Below are positions 44,868 through 54,542 of a DNA stretch of 64,000 nt, piece after piece. This DNA comes from Eriocheir sinensis (taxonomy: Eukaryota; Arthropoda; Malacostraca; Decapoda; Varunidae): the NCBI RefSeq assembly GCF_024679095.1, contig NC_066531.1:10865781-10929780 (forward strand). The letters are read 5' to 3'. Below the pieces are notes generated by a model. The model worked only from the letters and a program-made list of their open reading frames with translations. It was not told where the DNA came from and made no database searches. Every line of letters begins with the position of its first letter. Positions within the stretch are counted from its first letter, which is position 1. The position numbers were made by a program, and so were the translations under genes.

Positions 44868-45529
44868 AAGTGGAAAGGTGCTTTTCAATCTTCCGGTTAA
44901 GGTTGATTCAAAAGCTTTAGATAGACAGGAAAGTAAAGCTATAGGGCTATATTTTGAGGGATTGGAACGGTCACCCTTCTTAGGCACAGGCTGTACAAAG
45001 GCATACTTCCAGCAGGAAGGAAAGGTAGATGTTGACAGGCAGAGACGAAAGAGTTTGACCAGGCAGGGTGTCAGCACGGAAGCACATTTTTTAAGGACAA
45101 TAGGAGGCACTCCATCAGGCCCATAAGCCTTCTGAGAGTTGAGGCCAGAAAGGGCATAGAAAACATCATTATGAAGAATCTTAATAACAGGCATAAAGGA
45201 GTCAGAGGGGGTATGAGTAGGAGGATTATCTCCAGAATCGTCCAGGGTGGAATTCTTACAGAAAGTTTGAGCGAAGAGTTCAGCCTTAGAGATAGATGAG
45301 ACGGCAGTGCTCCTGTAAGCTCCTGTAAGGGTTAAGGAGAGGAGGGAAAGAGGAAGAAGTGAAATTGGTGGAGATATTTTTGGCTAGGTGCCAGAAGTCA
45401 CAGGAAGAATTAGATAAAGCAAGGTATTGACATTTTCTATTGAAGAAAGAGGTTTTGGTAAGTTGAAGAATAGATCTGGCACGATTCCGGGCTGAAATGT
45501 AAAGTTCATGGTTAGTAGGAGTGCGAAGG

Positions 45530-45533
<4 letters not shown>
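44868..45533 (-). mobile_element. LINE-A copy 6, 5' part (linker and start of RT)
   Basis: Minus strand: linker, then VIKILHNDVFYALSGLNSQK, AYGPDGVPPIVLKKC and NPSKYSPIALLSCLSKAFES. It continues into 43993 across the solo LTR. Its 5' end stops at a (TG)n tract, like copy 5. Confidence 0.86.

Positions 45534-45573
<40 letters not shown>
45534..45573. repeat. (TG)n microsatellite
   Basis: TG tract at the broken 5' end of LINE-A copy 6. Confidence 0.95.
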
Positions 45574-45574
<1 letters not shown>

Positions 45575-46010
45575 AGTAAGTGAGAGTGTGTAAGTGCGTG
45601 TTTTGCAAGATCCGCTGAGTGGGTGAAGGCGCTGGACGCTGGACCCTCAGCTTAGATACTCGTGCGAAGGGCCCGTAGGTTAGCATTGTTCCTGGGCGTA
45701 CCGATCTTCCAGCACGACTATTTCCCAAGGCCACTGAGAAGATTCACCGGGTTTTCATGGGTGGTTTTCCCGTTGAAGATCGTGACAGACGTGTAGAACC
45801 ATCACTATAGGATCGGAAAACAGTTCATGGTAATCCCAACAACCTTTACGAGAGGCTTTTCAAACAGGCGAACTTAGGCGCCGTTTAGGATGGGCCTACA
45901 TAGAGACTTCAGATTTGCCTGGAGTAAACCTTGAGGTGGTCTTCATAGGGTGGGCTAGACGACGCGTATGATCCAATGATTAACTGAATTCCTCCTCTCC
46001 GGTACTCCAG
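45574..46010. other. Probable intron, no exon found
   Basis: Unique DNA upstream of the methyltransferase exon; it ends in the acceptor ggtactccag. Confidence 0.45.
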
Positions 46011-46123
46011 GAGGCTTCGTGATCATCGTGATGCGCCATGAGTACCTACAGACCGTGCCTTACTACAAGGACAAGCTGGAGCCTTACATGGACCAGCTGG
46101 AGGCGGACGGGAAGTGGAAGAAG
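46011..46123 (+). CDS. METTL27-like methyltransferase, penultimate exon
   Basis: Between acceptor ctccag (46010) and donor AAG/GTAGGG, the exon reads GFVIIVMRHEYLQTVPYYKD then KLEPYMDQLEADGKWKKV. This matches the end of the SAM-methyltransferase fold of METTL27/WBSCR27-like proteins (GG-X-hydrophobic strand, R-EYL, LEP-M-LE-GKWK). Codon use is GC-rich and clean, unlike the repeats around it. The SAM-binding exons were not found upstream; LINE-A, a solo LTR and microsatellites fill that side. Confidence 0.7.
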
Positions 46124-46133
46124 GTAGGGAGCA

Positions 46134-46323
46134 CCGTTGCCAGATTATCGTACTCAGAGCATAGTATTTACCGTTTTTTGACACCTAATTATTACCAAGA
46201 ACATCAGGAATTAACTATTTTAACGATAGATATAAACGAATCTAGTTATTGAGCCCCAGGAGACGGTTTTGGGGTCGAAAGTTGGTAAATATAAGAGGCT
46301 GAGTACAACTATCTGGCAGCGTT
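46134..46323. mobile_element. MITE with ~38-bp TIRs in the methyltransferase intron
   Basis: CGTTGCCAGATTATCGTACT at 46134 and its inverted partner ending ATCTGGCAGCG at 46323. The element is 190 bp with no ORF. A half-copy-like motif (ATTATCGTGCTCTGGCAACC) lies near 46677-46696. Confidence 0.75.
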
Positions 46324-46475
46324 GGTACAATAAATCATTTACTATAATCAAGGTTTCTGTCTGGCGGGGCTGTTCACTGTATGGGCGCCTGTCACGACAC
46401 ACTGGTATAAGGAGATGGTCAGCAGCTGGCCAGGGGGAGAAGCTCACGCACTTGAAATGGTCATAATTCCTTCAG

Positions 46476-46556
46476 GTGGAGCGGCGCATCGTCCCAGACT
46501 ATTTCTGTGACAAGGAGGGTCTCGTCTTCGTCTTCCACATCACTAAGCCTGAGTGA
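46476..46556 (+). CDS. METTL27-like methyltransferase, last exon
   Basis: After acceptor ccttcag: VERRIVPDYFCDKEGLVFVF HITKPE and a TGA at 46554-46556. It continues the frame of the previous exon (phase 0) and matches the usual C-terminus of the family (IVPNYF...GLVFVF). The 3' UTR follows; no AATAAA is clear before the LINE-A fragment at 46.8 kb. Confidence 0.7.
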   Translation: MERRIVPDYFCDKEGLVFVFHITKPE

Positions 46557-46802
46557 GGAGAAAGAGGAGGGAAGGGAAAGGAGAGAGATGAGGAGGAGTT
46601 ATAGTGGTGCTGTGCCAAGACCGTCTCTATATAACAGCCTTGGCTTTCGTCGCGGCACCCGAGACTGAGGTGTGAATTATCGTGCTCTGGCAACCTGGTG
46701 TCATGGCGATTTCGATATTATATGATAGTCTACGCATAGCATACATTTGTCAGTATTAATCATATTATTAAAATTGTCGCAAAAATATGTTATAGTTTAT
46801 AA

Positions 46803-47240
46803 GGCTGAGGCTGCAGAATGCTTAACCTCAAACTTTGCTATCATCTCCGATTGGGATAAAAGGAACCTTGTGTCCTTCAATGCCTCAAAACCCCAATTTC
46901 TCCACCTATCAACTCGACACAATCTGCCAAACACCTATCCCCTATTTTTCAACTACACTCAGCTGTCACCTTATAATTCTTCAAAACTAAATATCATCGG
47001 TCTATCCTTAACTCAAAATCTTAACTGGAAACTTCACATCTCTTCTCTCACTAAATCAGCTTCCTCGAGGTTGGGCGTTCTGTATCGTCTCCTCCAGTTC
47101 TTCTCCCCCGCACAGTTGCTATCCATATACAGAGGTCTTGTCCGCCCTTGTATGGAGTATGCATCGCACGTGTGTGGGGGGTTCCACTCACACAGCTCTT
47201 CTCTATCATTTGGCCACTCCTCTGTTGTATAAAAAAAAAT
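46803..47240 (+). mobile_element. LINE-A fragment (RT C-terminal part, 3' end)
   Basis: AECLTSNFAIISDWDKRNLV, FLHLSTRHNLPNTYPLFFNY, LNIIGLSLTQNLNWKLHISS and RGLVRPCMEYASHVCGG form one open frame. It then jumps by deletion to the 3' UTR (CGGCCACTCC) and ends in TTGTATAAAAAAAAA. Confidence 0.87.
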
Positions 47241-47463
47241 AAGGTCGCTGATTATGTAACTGTATGTGTGTGCGTGTATAATAGCAAGTTGTCGGAACAC
47301 GATAACGAAGACCTCAGACTCATGTGCTGCGGACATAGTATACGTTTACGATTGCTTGGTCTGGGTCTTGGGGTCTTGATGATGTACAGACATGTGTATA
47401 TATATAATAAACGGGTGTCTACTTCCCCTCAGAATCATGTTAATCTTTGTTTGTTTAAGTGAT

Positions 47464-47572
47464 TACTCTTCCTAATTTTAAATGCGTCTGCTGTTCCTAA
47501 TTTATAATGCGTCTGCTGTTCTTAACTTTAAAAGCTTCTGCTGTTCCTAATTTTAAAAGCGTCTGCTGTAGC
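47464..47572. repeat. ~31-bp tandem repeat, about 3.5 units
   Basis: TGCGTCTGCTGTTCCTAATTT plus TATAA-type spacers. Confidence 0.85.
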
Positions 47573-47734
47573 CCTACGTGGCGCAATGCAGAGGAAGTTA
47601 ACTTATTTAATCTGAAAATAAAGTGAAATGATCAGAAAGTAAAGTTAAGTAACAGAGCAGTGAAGTATATGTGGCAGTGATAATGTGGAAGGATGAGATG
47701 GAACGAGAGAACAAAGATTAACGAAAAGAATAAA

Positions 47735-47890
47735 AACTCTCGCTCCCATCCCTCCCTCCTCCATACTTCCTTCCTCGAACAGAGTCGTCCGCCACTGGAA
47801 CAGCCTCCCCGCAGAAGTAGTCAGTGCGGAAACGATCAACTCCATTTCCATTGACAGTAACTTTACTGCGTCGGGAGTGAACTGAACGTA
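47735..47890 (+). pseudogene. CR1-like LINE tail, copy 1
   Basis: SSATGTASPQK-type frame-shifted relative of the 48.5-kb copy: GAGTCGTCCGCCACTGGAAC and CTGCGTCGGGAGTGAACTGA encode the last residues (WN-LP...V-A...TF) and the stop. Confidence 0.65.
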
Positions 47891-47959
47891 TCCAAGGTCA
47901 CTTAATGTTCTTAGTTCTGTTATTTTCCTCTTCTATTATGAGATATCATCATCATCATC

Positions 47960-48500
47960 ATAATTTCGTTTAACGTCCGTTTTCACTCTTCCTAAGCGGT
48001 TGGACGCTTTATGGGTCTCCTCTATTCTGCTCTGTCTTCTGCCTGATGCTCATCCAATCCCATCACTGCCAAGTCTTCCTGTATACACCTTCCCCACGTT
48101 TTCCTAGGTCTACCAACTGGTCTCCTTCCTTTTACTTTCAATATCTCCAAAACTCCCAGCACTGTATCCTCCCCTGTTTTTCACATGTCCGAACTATAGG
48201 AGTCTCCCTTCTGAGCACTGTTTCCAGGTTCTCTACTCCACATCTGTTATCCACATCTAGCTGCACTAGATACCCTGTCTTGCTAATCTCTCCACAACTC
48301 CCAGCACTGTATCCTCCCCTGCTCCCTTCACATGTCCAAACCTTCGGAGTATTTCCCTTCTGAGCACTGTTTCCAGGTCCTCTACTCCACATCTGTTAGT
48401 TACATCTGCACTGCGCACCCTGTCTTGCCAATCTCTCCAAACCTCCCAGCACTGTATCCTCCCCTGCTCTCTTCACATGACCAAACCATCGGAGTCTTTC
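47960..48500 (-). pseudogene. RTE-type LINE C-terminus with a ~145-bp tandem repeat
   Basis: Minus strand: KGRRPVGRPRKTWGRCIQED then LAVMGLDEHQAEDRAEWRRP at 48115-47985, the typical RTE/LINE C-terminal motif. The sequence just before it is repeated about 2.5 times with a 145-149-bp period (CCCAGCACTG at 48155, 48300 and 48445). The repeat resumes at 49137-49330 after an insertion block. Confidence 0.7.
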
Positions 48501-48795
48501 CCATCGGAAGGAGTTTCTTTTCAAACCGAGTCATCCGTCACTGGAACAATCTTCCTTCAGAAGTAGTAAATGCGAATACTATCAACTCCTTCAAATATAG
48601 AATCGACCTTCACTTCCCTGCGTCGGGAGTAAACTGAATATTGAGGTGCTTTCATCTGCTCCTCAATATCGAGGTGCTTTCATCTGCTCCCCAGGCCCCA
48701 AGTGGCTGTCGAGCAGATTAAATCACCAAAGCGGGCAATCTCGTAATGAGCCAATAGGCTTTATGTTGCCTGCATTTCCATGTTTCCATGTTTCT
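48501..48795 (+). pseudogene. CR1-like LINE tail, copy 2
   Basis: FFSNRVIRHWNNLPSEVVNA, NTINSFKYRIDLHFPASGVN and a stop at about 48637, then the 3' UTR with a 30-bp duplication (TCAATATTGAGGTGCTTTCA type), ending TTTCCATGTTTCCATGTTT. It lies inside the tandem repeat. Confidence 0.75.
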
Positions 48796-49136
48796 GAGGT
48801 GGTGGCGGAGTGGTTAGCGTGCCGGCCCCGCATTCGCAGGGTTGATGATGATGAGGGTTCGAATCCGCCGCTAACCACCTGGGATTCTTCAGTCACCGCC
48901 GAGGGGCCTAAGACTACCCACATGCTGTCCTGAAGACTACCCACCAACCCGGACTCTAGAAGATGCTATGCAAGTGAAATCAAGAATGATCTCCGGGGGG
49001 CAGCATGAGCCAATAATAATTGCGCCACTATAAACAATTGTCTGCGCCATAACGGGCTCGGGCCCACCATCAGGCCCCTAATAAAAAAAAAAGCCTACCG
49101 CCGCTTTGGGTCACATGTAAAAAAAGAAGAAAAAAA
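48796..49136 (+). mobile_element. tRNA-derived SINE (Ser/Leu-like head)
   Basis: The head GGTGGTGGCGGAGTGGTTAG has the A box GGCGGAGTGG and a B box GGTTCGAATCC at about 48857-48867. GGTGGT near 48799 can pair with ACCACC at about 48875. The body ends in a family-specific tail (GCGCCACTATAAACAATTGT, CGGGCCCACCATCAGGCCCC) and an A-run from about 49081. The tail recurs at 1012-1201. Confidence 0.85.
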
Positions 49137-49330
49137 ATTGTTTCCAGGTCCTCTACTCCACATCTGTAAGCTACATCTGCACCGGACACCCTATCTTACC
49201 ATTCTCTCCACAACTCCCAGCACTGCATCCTCCTCTGCTCTCTTTACATGTCCAAACCATCGGAGTCTTTCCCTTCTGGGCAGGTCCTTTACTCCACATC
49301 TGTTAGCTACATCTGCACTGGATCGACACC
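49137..49330 (-). repeat. Continuation of the ~145-bp tandem repeat
   Basis: About 1.4 units (TTTCCAGGTCCTCTACTCCA; CAACTCCCAGCACTGCATCC). It fits the break at 48500. Confidence 0.75.
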
Positions 49331-49696
49331 CTTCTATTATGAGATTTTGAACAAAGAATAAAGAAGATAATTAATTGCTATCCCGCCCCCTCCCTCCCTC
49401 CCTCCTTCCTTCCTTCCTCGAATTGAGTCGTCCGCCACTGTAACAGCCTTCCTGCAAGAGTGGTTAGCGCATACTGTGTGATTTTCAGTTAATGCAAGAA
49501 ACATGTGTGCAATATTCATGCAGTGGAGGAAATGAAAGACTCGTAATATGATAATATAAAACAGTAAAGGAAGGAATATTAATTAAATGCATGAAACCAA
49601 TTATAATCATTTTCCACAGATAGAGGTCGTTTTTTTCTTGTTCTTGTTTTAATAGTTTTATTTTTCTTCTTCTATATAAGAGAGATAATAATGATG
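49331..49696. other. LINE-tail remnant and unique DNA
   Basis: GAGTCGTCCGCCACTGTAAC at about 49427 repeats the LINE tail seen at 47.75 kb. Otherwise nothing is recognised. Confidence 0.45.
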
Positions 49697-49724
49697 ATAC
49701 TACTACTACTACTACTACTACTAC

Positions 49725-49771
<47 letters not shown>
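49697..49771. repeat. (CTA)n(ATA)n trinucleotide repeat
   Basis: CTA units to about 49726, then AATAAT units. Confidence 0.95.
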
Positions 49772-49773
<2 letters not shown>

Positions 49774-49821
49774 TAATATAAGAAGTGTGATAAAGGAGAA
49801 GAGAGGAAGAAGAGAAAAGGA

Positions 49822-51103
49822 ACTGACTCTTGGTCATCCTCTCTTAGGCGTTTCGGTGAAACTTTCTCAGTTGCGCTAGACATATCGAAAGCCTTCGATA
49901 GAGTCTGGCACAGGTCTTTGCTTTCTAAACTGCCCTCTTTCGGATTCTACCCCTCTCTCTGTTCCTTTATCTCCAGTTTCCTTTCCGGCCGTTCTATCTC
50001 TGCGGTGGTAGACGGTCACTGTTCTTCTCCTAAACCTATCAACAGTGGTGTTCCACAGGACTCTGTCCTATCACCCACTCTCTTTTTGTTATTCATCAAT
50101 GATCTTCTTTCCATAACAAACTGTCCTGTCCACTCATGCGCCGACGACTCCACTCTGCATTATTCAACTTCTTTCAATAGAAGGCCATCCCAACAGGAAG
50201 TACACGACTCCAGACTGGAGGCTGCAGAACGCTTAACCTTAGACTTTGCTATCATTTCCGATTGGGGTAGATGGAACCGTGTGTCCTTCAATGACTCAAA
50301 AAACTCAATTTCTCCACCTATCAGCTCGACACAATCTTTCACAGACCTATCCCCTATTATTCGACAACACTCAGCTGTCACCTACTTCAACACTAGATAT
50401 CCTCGGTATATCCTTAACTCAAAATCTCAACTGGAAACTTCATATCTCCTCTCTCGCTAAATCAGCTTCCTCGAGGTTGGGAGTTCTGTATCGTCTCCGC
50501 CAGTTCTTCTCCCCCGCACAGTTGCTATCCATATACAGGGGCCTTGTCCGCCCTCGTATGGAGTATGCATCTCACGTGTGGAGGGGCTCCACTCACACAG
50601 CTCTTCTGGACAGAGTGGAGTCTAAGGCTCTTCGTCTCATCAGCTCTCTTCCTACTACTGATAGTCTTCTACCTCTTAAATTCCGTCGCGATGTTGCCTC
50701 TCTTTCTATCTTCTATCGCTATTTTCACGCTGACTGCTCTTCTGAACTTGATAACTGCATGCCACACCCCCCTTCCGCGGCTCCGCTGCACACGAATTTT
50801 TACTCATGCTCATCCCTATACTGTCCAAACCCCTTATGCAAGAGTTAACCAGCATCTTCACTCATTCATCCCACACGCTGGTAAACTCTGGAACAGCTTT
50901 CCTTCATCTGTATTTCCTCCTGCCTACGACTTGAACTCTTTCAAGAGGAGGGTATCAGGACACCTCTCCTACCGAAATTGACCACTCTTTCGGCCACCTC
51001 TTTTGATTCTTTTTTTAGCAGCGAGTAGCGGCCTTTTTTTTTATTATAGTTTCCTTTTTTTGTGCCCTTGAGCTGTCTCCTTTGTTGTAAAAAAAAAAAA
51101 AAG
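49822..51103 (+). mobile_element. LINE-A copy 9: RT core to poly(A)
   Basis: It starts in RT (DSWSSSLRRFGETFSVALDI), then SKLPSFGFYPSLCSFISSFL, SGVPQDSVLSPTLFLLFIND and HSCADDSTLH (Tyr of YADD is Cys). One frame change near 50290 leads into a 200-residue frame with LNWKLHISSLAKSASSRLGV and DRVESKALRLISS. The 3' UTR (AGCAGCGAGTAGCGGCC, GTGCCCTTGAGCTGTCTCC) ends in GTTGTA and an A-run at 51089-51102. This is the best-defined 3' end of the family. Confidence 0.92.
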
Positions 51104-51880
51104 TGTTTTACGTTGTTCTGTTGGTTGTTGTGTACCAACATACAGGCGGAGAATCCTATTGGCTGTTGTGAGCCATATGGAGTGGTTTAGGTTTCCTGGA
51201 TTTCTCCTTGACAGTGTGTCAGGAACAGTCCCTTTAGAGATTGCTTTTCCCAATTGGTCCTGCGGAGCCATGTGGCCCACTTGTTTTACCATCGAGTTTT
51301 TCATAAAGGTGACGTAGTGACAGCACATTGCCATGGAGCTGACAGATGAACCAATGAACTGGGTGGGCAAGGCTTTTCTCGATTTTTCAAATCACCTGTT
51401 GCCGCCACCACAAAATATCTCAGAGGGGTTCAACTTGCTCACTGTTTCTGTATTTCACTCTCCGCTCACCAAGATCACAAGTGGACAAACTAGAACAAAA
51501 CCAGGGAAATTAATGATTTTTCTGCTGTGTATTCCCCCAGTGAGCATGCATGGTGGACAGCAGTGACACTTATTTCTGCCAAGAGGTATTTCTCGCAACA
51601 CCGGCCCGTGTAGTGGGCCACCGCCGTCATGTCCCTTCCTGCACGGCATATTTTCGTCGCCCCGCAGTGTCGAATAAATTTAAACTACTCCAACCTAACT
51701 TGGCTGACCTAGCTAACAGGGTTCTTCCCTCTCTCGAATCCCATGGGTGTTACGCTCTCCCTACCAGCCCCCCCTCCCGCATTGCGCCCGCAAGAAACTA
51801 ACTTTTAAAAAATCGTTTGTGCGTTTCTTGCCGTTTGCGTCGCAGATATATGGGGTTCAAAATACATAGAATAATGTTTG
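51104..51880. other. No gene recognised
   Basis: Unique DNA. GCCAAGAGGTATTTCTCGCAACACC near 51577 vaguely recalls the interior of the nested element at 15.9 kb. Confidence 0.4.
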
Positions 51881-53203
51881 AGTGGAGCCCCCCCCCACAC
51901 GTGAGATGCATACTCCATACGAGGGCGGACAAGGCCCCTGTATATGGATAGCAACTGTGCGGGGGAGAAGAACTGGCGGAGACGATACAGAACGCCCAAC
52001 CTCGAGGAAGCTGATTTAGTGAGAGAGGAGATGTGAAGTTTCCATTTAAGATTTTGAGTTAAGATTAGACTGAGGATGTTTAGTATTCAAGATGATGAAA
52101 GCTGAGTGATGTCGAAAAACAGGGGATAGGTATTTAGAAGATTGTGTCGAGTTGATAGGTAGATAAATTAGGTTTTTGAGGCATTGAAGGACACAAGGTT
52201 CCTTTTAGCCCAATCGGAAATGATAGTAAGGTTTGAGGTTAAACGTTCTTCAGCCTCCAGTCTGGAGTCATGTAATTCCTGTTGAGAGGGTCTTCTGTTG
52301 AAAGAAATTGAATAATGCAGAGCGGAGTCATCAGCGAATGAGTGGATAGGACAGTTTGTTATGGAAAAAAATATCATTTATGAATAACAGGAAGAGAATG
52401 GGTGATAAGACAGAGACCTGTGGAACACCACTATTAATAGGTTTAAGGAAAGAACAGTGACCGTCTACCACAGCAGAGATAGAACGGTCGGAAAGGAAAC
52501 TGGAGATAAAGGAACAGAGAGAAGGATAGAATCCGAAAGAGGGCAGTTTAGAAAGCAAAGACTTGTGCCAGACTTTATCGAAGGCTTTCGATATGTCTAG
52601 CGCAACTGAGAAAGTTTTACCGAAACGGCTAAGAGAGGATGACCAAGAATCAGTTGAGAGAGCAAGAAGATCGCCAGTAGAACTCCCCTTGCGGAACCCA
52701 TACTGGCGATCAGATAGAAGGTTAGAACTGGAAAGGTGCTTGTGAATCTTCCGGTTAAGGATTGATTCAAAAGCTTTAGATAGACAGGAAAGTAAAGCTA
52801 TAGGGCGGTAGTTTGAGGGATTGGAACAGTCACTCTTCTTAGGCACATGGTGTACGAAAGCGTACTTCCAGTAAAAAGGAAAGGCAGATGTTGATAGGCA
52901 GAGACGAAAGAGTTTGACCAGGTAGTACAGTTTTTAAGGACAATAGGAAGCACTCCATAAGGTCCATAAGCCTTCTGAGAGTTGAGGCCAGAGAGGGCAT
53001 AGAAAACATCATTCCTAAAAATCTTAATAACATGCATAAAGAAGTCAGAGGGGGGATAAGTAGGAGGAATATGCCCAGAATCGTCCAAAAGTTTGAGCGA
53101 AGAGTTCAGCCTTAGAGATATATGAGACGGCAGTGCTGCTGTCTGGGTTAAGAAGAGGCGGGAAAGAGGAAGAAGTGAAACTTAAGGAGATATTTTTGGC
53201 TGT
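51881..53203 (-). mobile_element. LINE-A copy 10, RT part
   Basis: Minus strand: AYGPYGVLPIVL, NYRPIALLSCLSKAFESILN, then a 171-residue open frame with QYGFRKGSSTGDLLALSTDS, KAFDKVWHKSLLSKLPSFGF and SGVPQVSVLSPILFLLFIND, followed by HSFADDSALHYS. It is 3'-truncated at 51881. Another LINE-A copy is inserted at 53203/53824, beyond which this copy continues upstream. Confidence 0.9.
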
Positions 53204-53823
53204 TTTTTTTTTTTTTTTTTTTTAACAGCCAAGGAGACAGTTCAAGGGCGTAAAGAAAAATATATATAAAAAAGCCCGCTGCTTACTGCTCCTGAATAGA
53301 GGTCAAAGGAGTGTCCAAAAAGAGAGGTCAATTTCGGAAGGAGAGGTGTCCTGATACCCCCTCATGAAAGAGTTGAAGTCGTTAGGCAGGAGGAAATACA
53401 GATGAAGGAAGATTGTTCCAGAGTTTACCAGCGTGAGGGATGAAAGAGTGAAGATGCTGGTTGACTCTTGCATAAGGGGTTTGGACAGTATAGGGATGAG
53501 CATGAGTAGAAAGTCGTGTGCAGCGGGGCCGCGGGGGGGAGGGGGGGGAGGCATGCAGTTAGCAAGTTCAGAAGAGCAGTCAGCATGAAAATATCGCTAG
53601 AAGATAAAAAGAGAGGCAACATGGCTGCGGAATTTGAGAGGTAGAAGACTATCAGTGTGAGGAAGAGAGCTGATGAGACGAAGAGACTTTGACTCCACTC
53701 TGTCAAGGAGAGTTTTGTGAGTGGACTCCTCCCCCCCCCCCCCCCCACACACACACACACACACATGAGATGCATACTCCATACGAGGGCGGACAAGGCC
53801 CCTGTAAATGGATAGCAACTGTG
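53204..53823 (-). mobile_element. LINE-A copy 11, 5'-truncated, inserted in copy 10
   Basis: It begins (minus strand) at GCACAGTTGCTATCCATTTA and ends in the 3' UTR and a T-run at 53204-53223, the poly(A) tail. Copy 10 resumes at the next base. Only GCT can be read as a repeated target. A C-run lies at 53731-53746. Confidence 0.85.
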
Positions 53824-54459
53824 CTAAGTACCAAAATTCTTTAGAAGAATTAGGGAAAGCGAGGTGTTGACATTTGCTATGGATAATGGCGTTTTTGTTA
53901 AGTCGAAGAATAGAATTGGCACGATTCCGGGGGGAAATGTAAAGATCAAGGTTAGCGGTTGTTCGAAGGCTCTGGTACCTTTTGTGAGCTGCCTCTCTAT
54001 CTTTGACAGCACGAGAAGAAGTGTGATTAAACCAAGGCTTTTTAGCATGGGGAGTAAGGAAAGTACGTGGAACGTATACCTCCATTCCAGAGACACTCAC
54101 ATCTTTGATGCGCTGGGCACACACAGAGGGGTCTCTATCGTGGAAGCAGTAATCATTCCACGGGAAATCGGAAAAGTACATCCTCAGCTCGTCCCACCGA
54201 GCTGAAGCAAAATGCCAGAGGTATCGCCTCTTCGGTGGGTCCAGAGGATGTACAGGAGCAATAGGACAGGATACAGAAATAAGGTTACGATCGGAAGAGA
54301 ACAGTTTGACAGAGTAAGCAGAAGGGCCCCTTCTGCTTACTCTGTCAAACTGTTCTCTCCGTTGGGCTCCTCCGATCGTAACCTTATTTCCTTACCTCGG
54401 AGGTAAGGAAGATGTCTAGTATGTTGGGCCGGTCTCCAAGACGGTCAGGAATACGTGTG
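53824..54459 (-). mobile_element. LINE-A copy 10, linker and endonuclease part
   Basis: Minus strand: [24 protein letters not shown] end of the endonuclease, then the linker ([32 protein letters not shown]). The endonuclease is rearranged by a short inverted duplication at 54284-54388 and truncated at 54459 against an LTR fragment. Confidence 0.85.
54284..54388. repeat. Inverted duplication (near-perfect palindrome) in LINE-A
   Basis: ACAGTTTGACAGAGTAAGCA with GAAGGGG faces CCCCTTCTGCTTACTCTGTC with AAACTGT, with almost no loop. The arms extend to AAGGTTACGATCGGA / TCCGATCGTAACCTT. The left arm lacks about 13 bases present in the right. Confidence 0.9.
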
Positions 54460-54542
54460 TAGCAAGCCACCGCTGAAACGGTCGTGTACTCTCCTCCGGT
54501 GAGACAAGGAAAATGGTGTGGCAGCACAGACTCAATTATAGC
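54460..54542 (+). mobile_element. LTR fragment, same as 62464-62544
   Basis: GTAGCAAGCCACCGCTGAAA through GGTGTGGCAGCACAGACTCA matches the LTR start at 62464 with few differences. Confidence 0.75.

Noticed and set aside
48796..48880. Functional tRNA gene
   Set aside because: A and B boxes are present, but the anticodon arm is degenerate and a SINE body and A-run follow.
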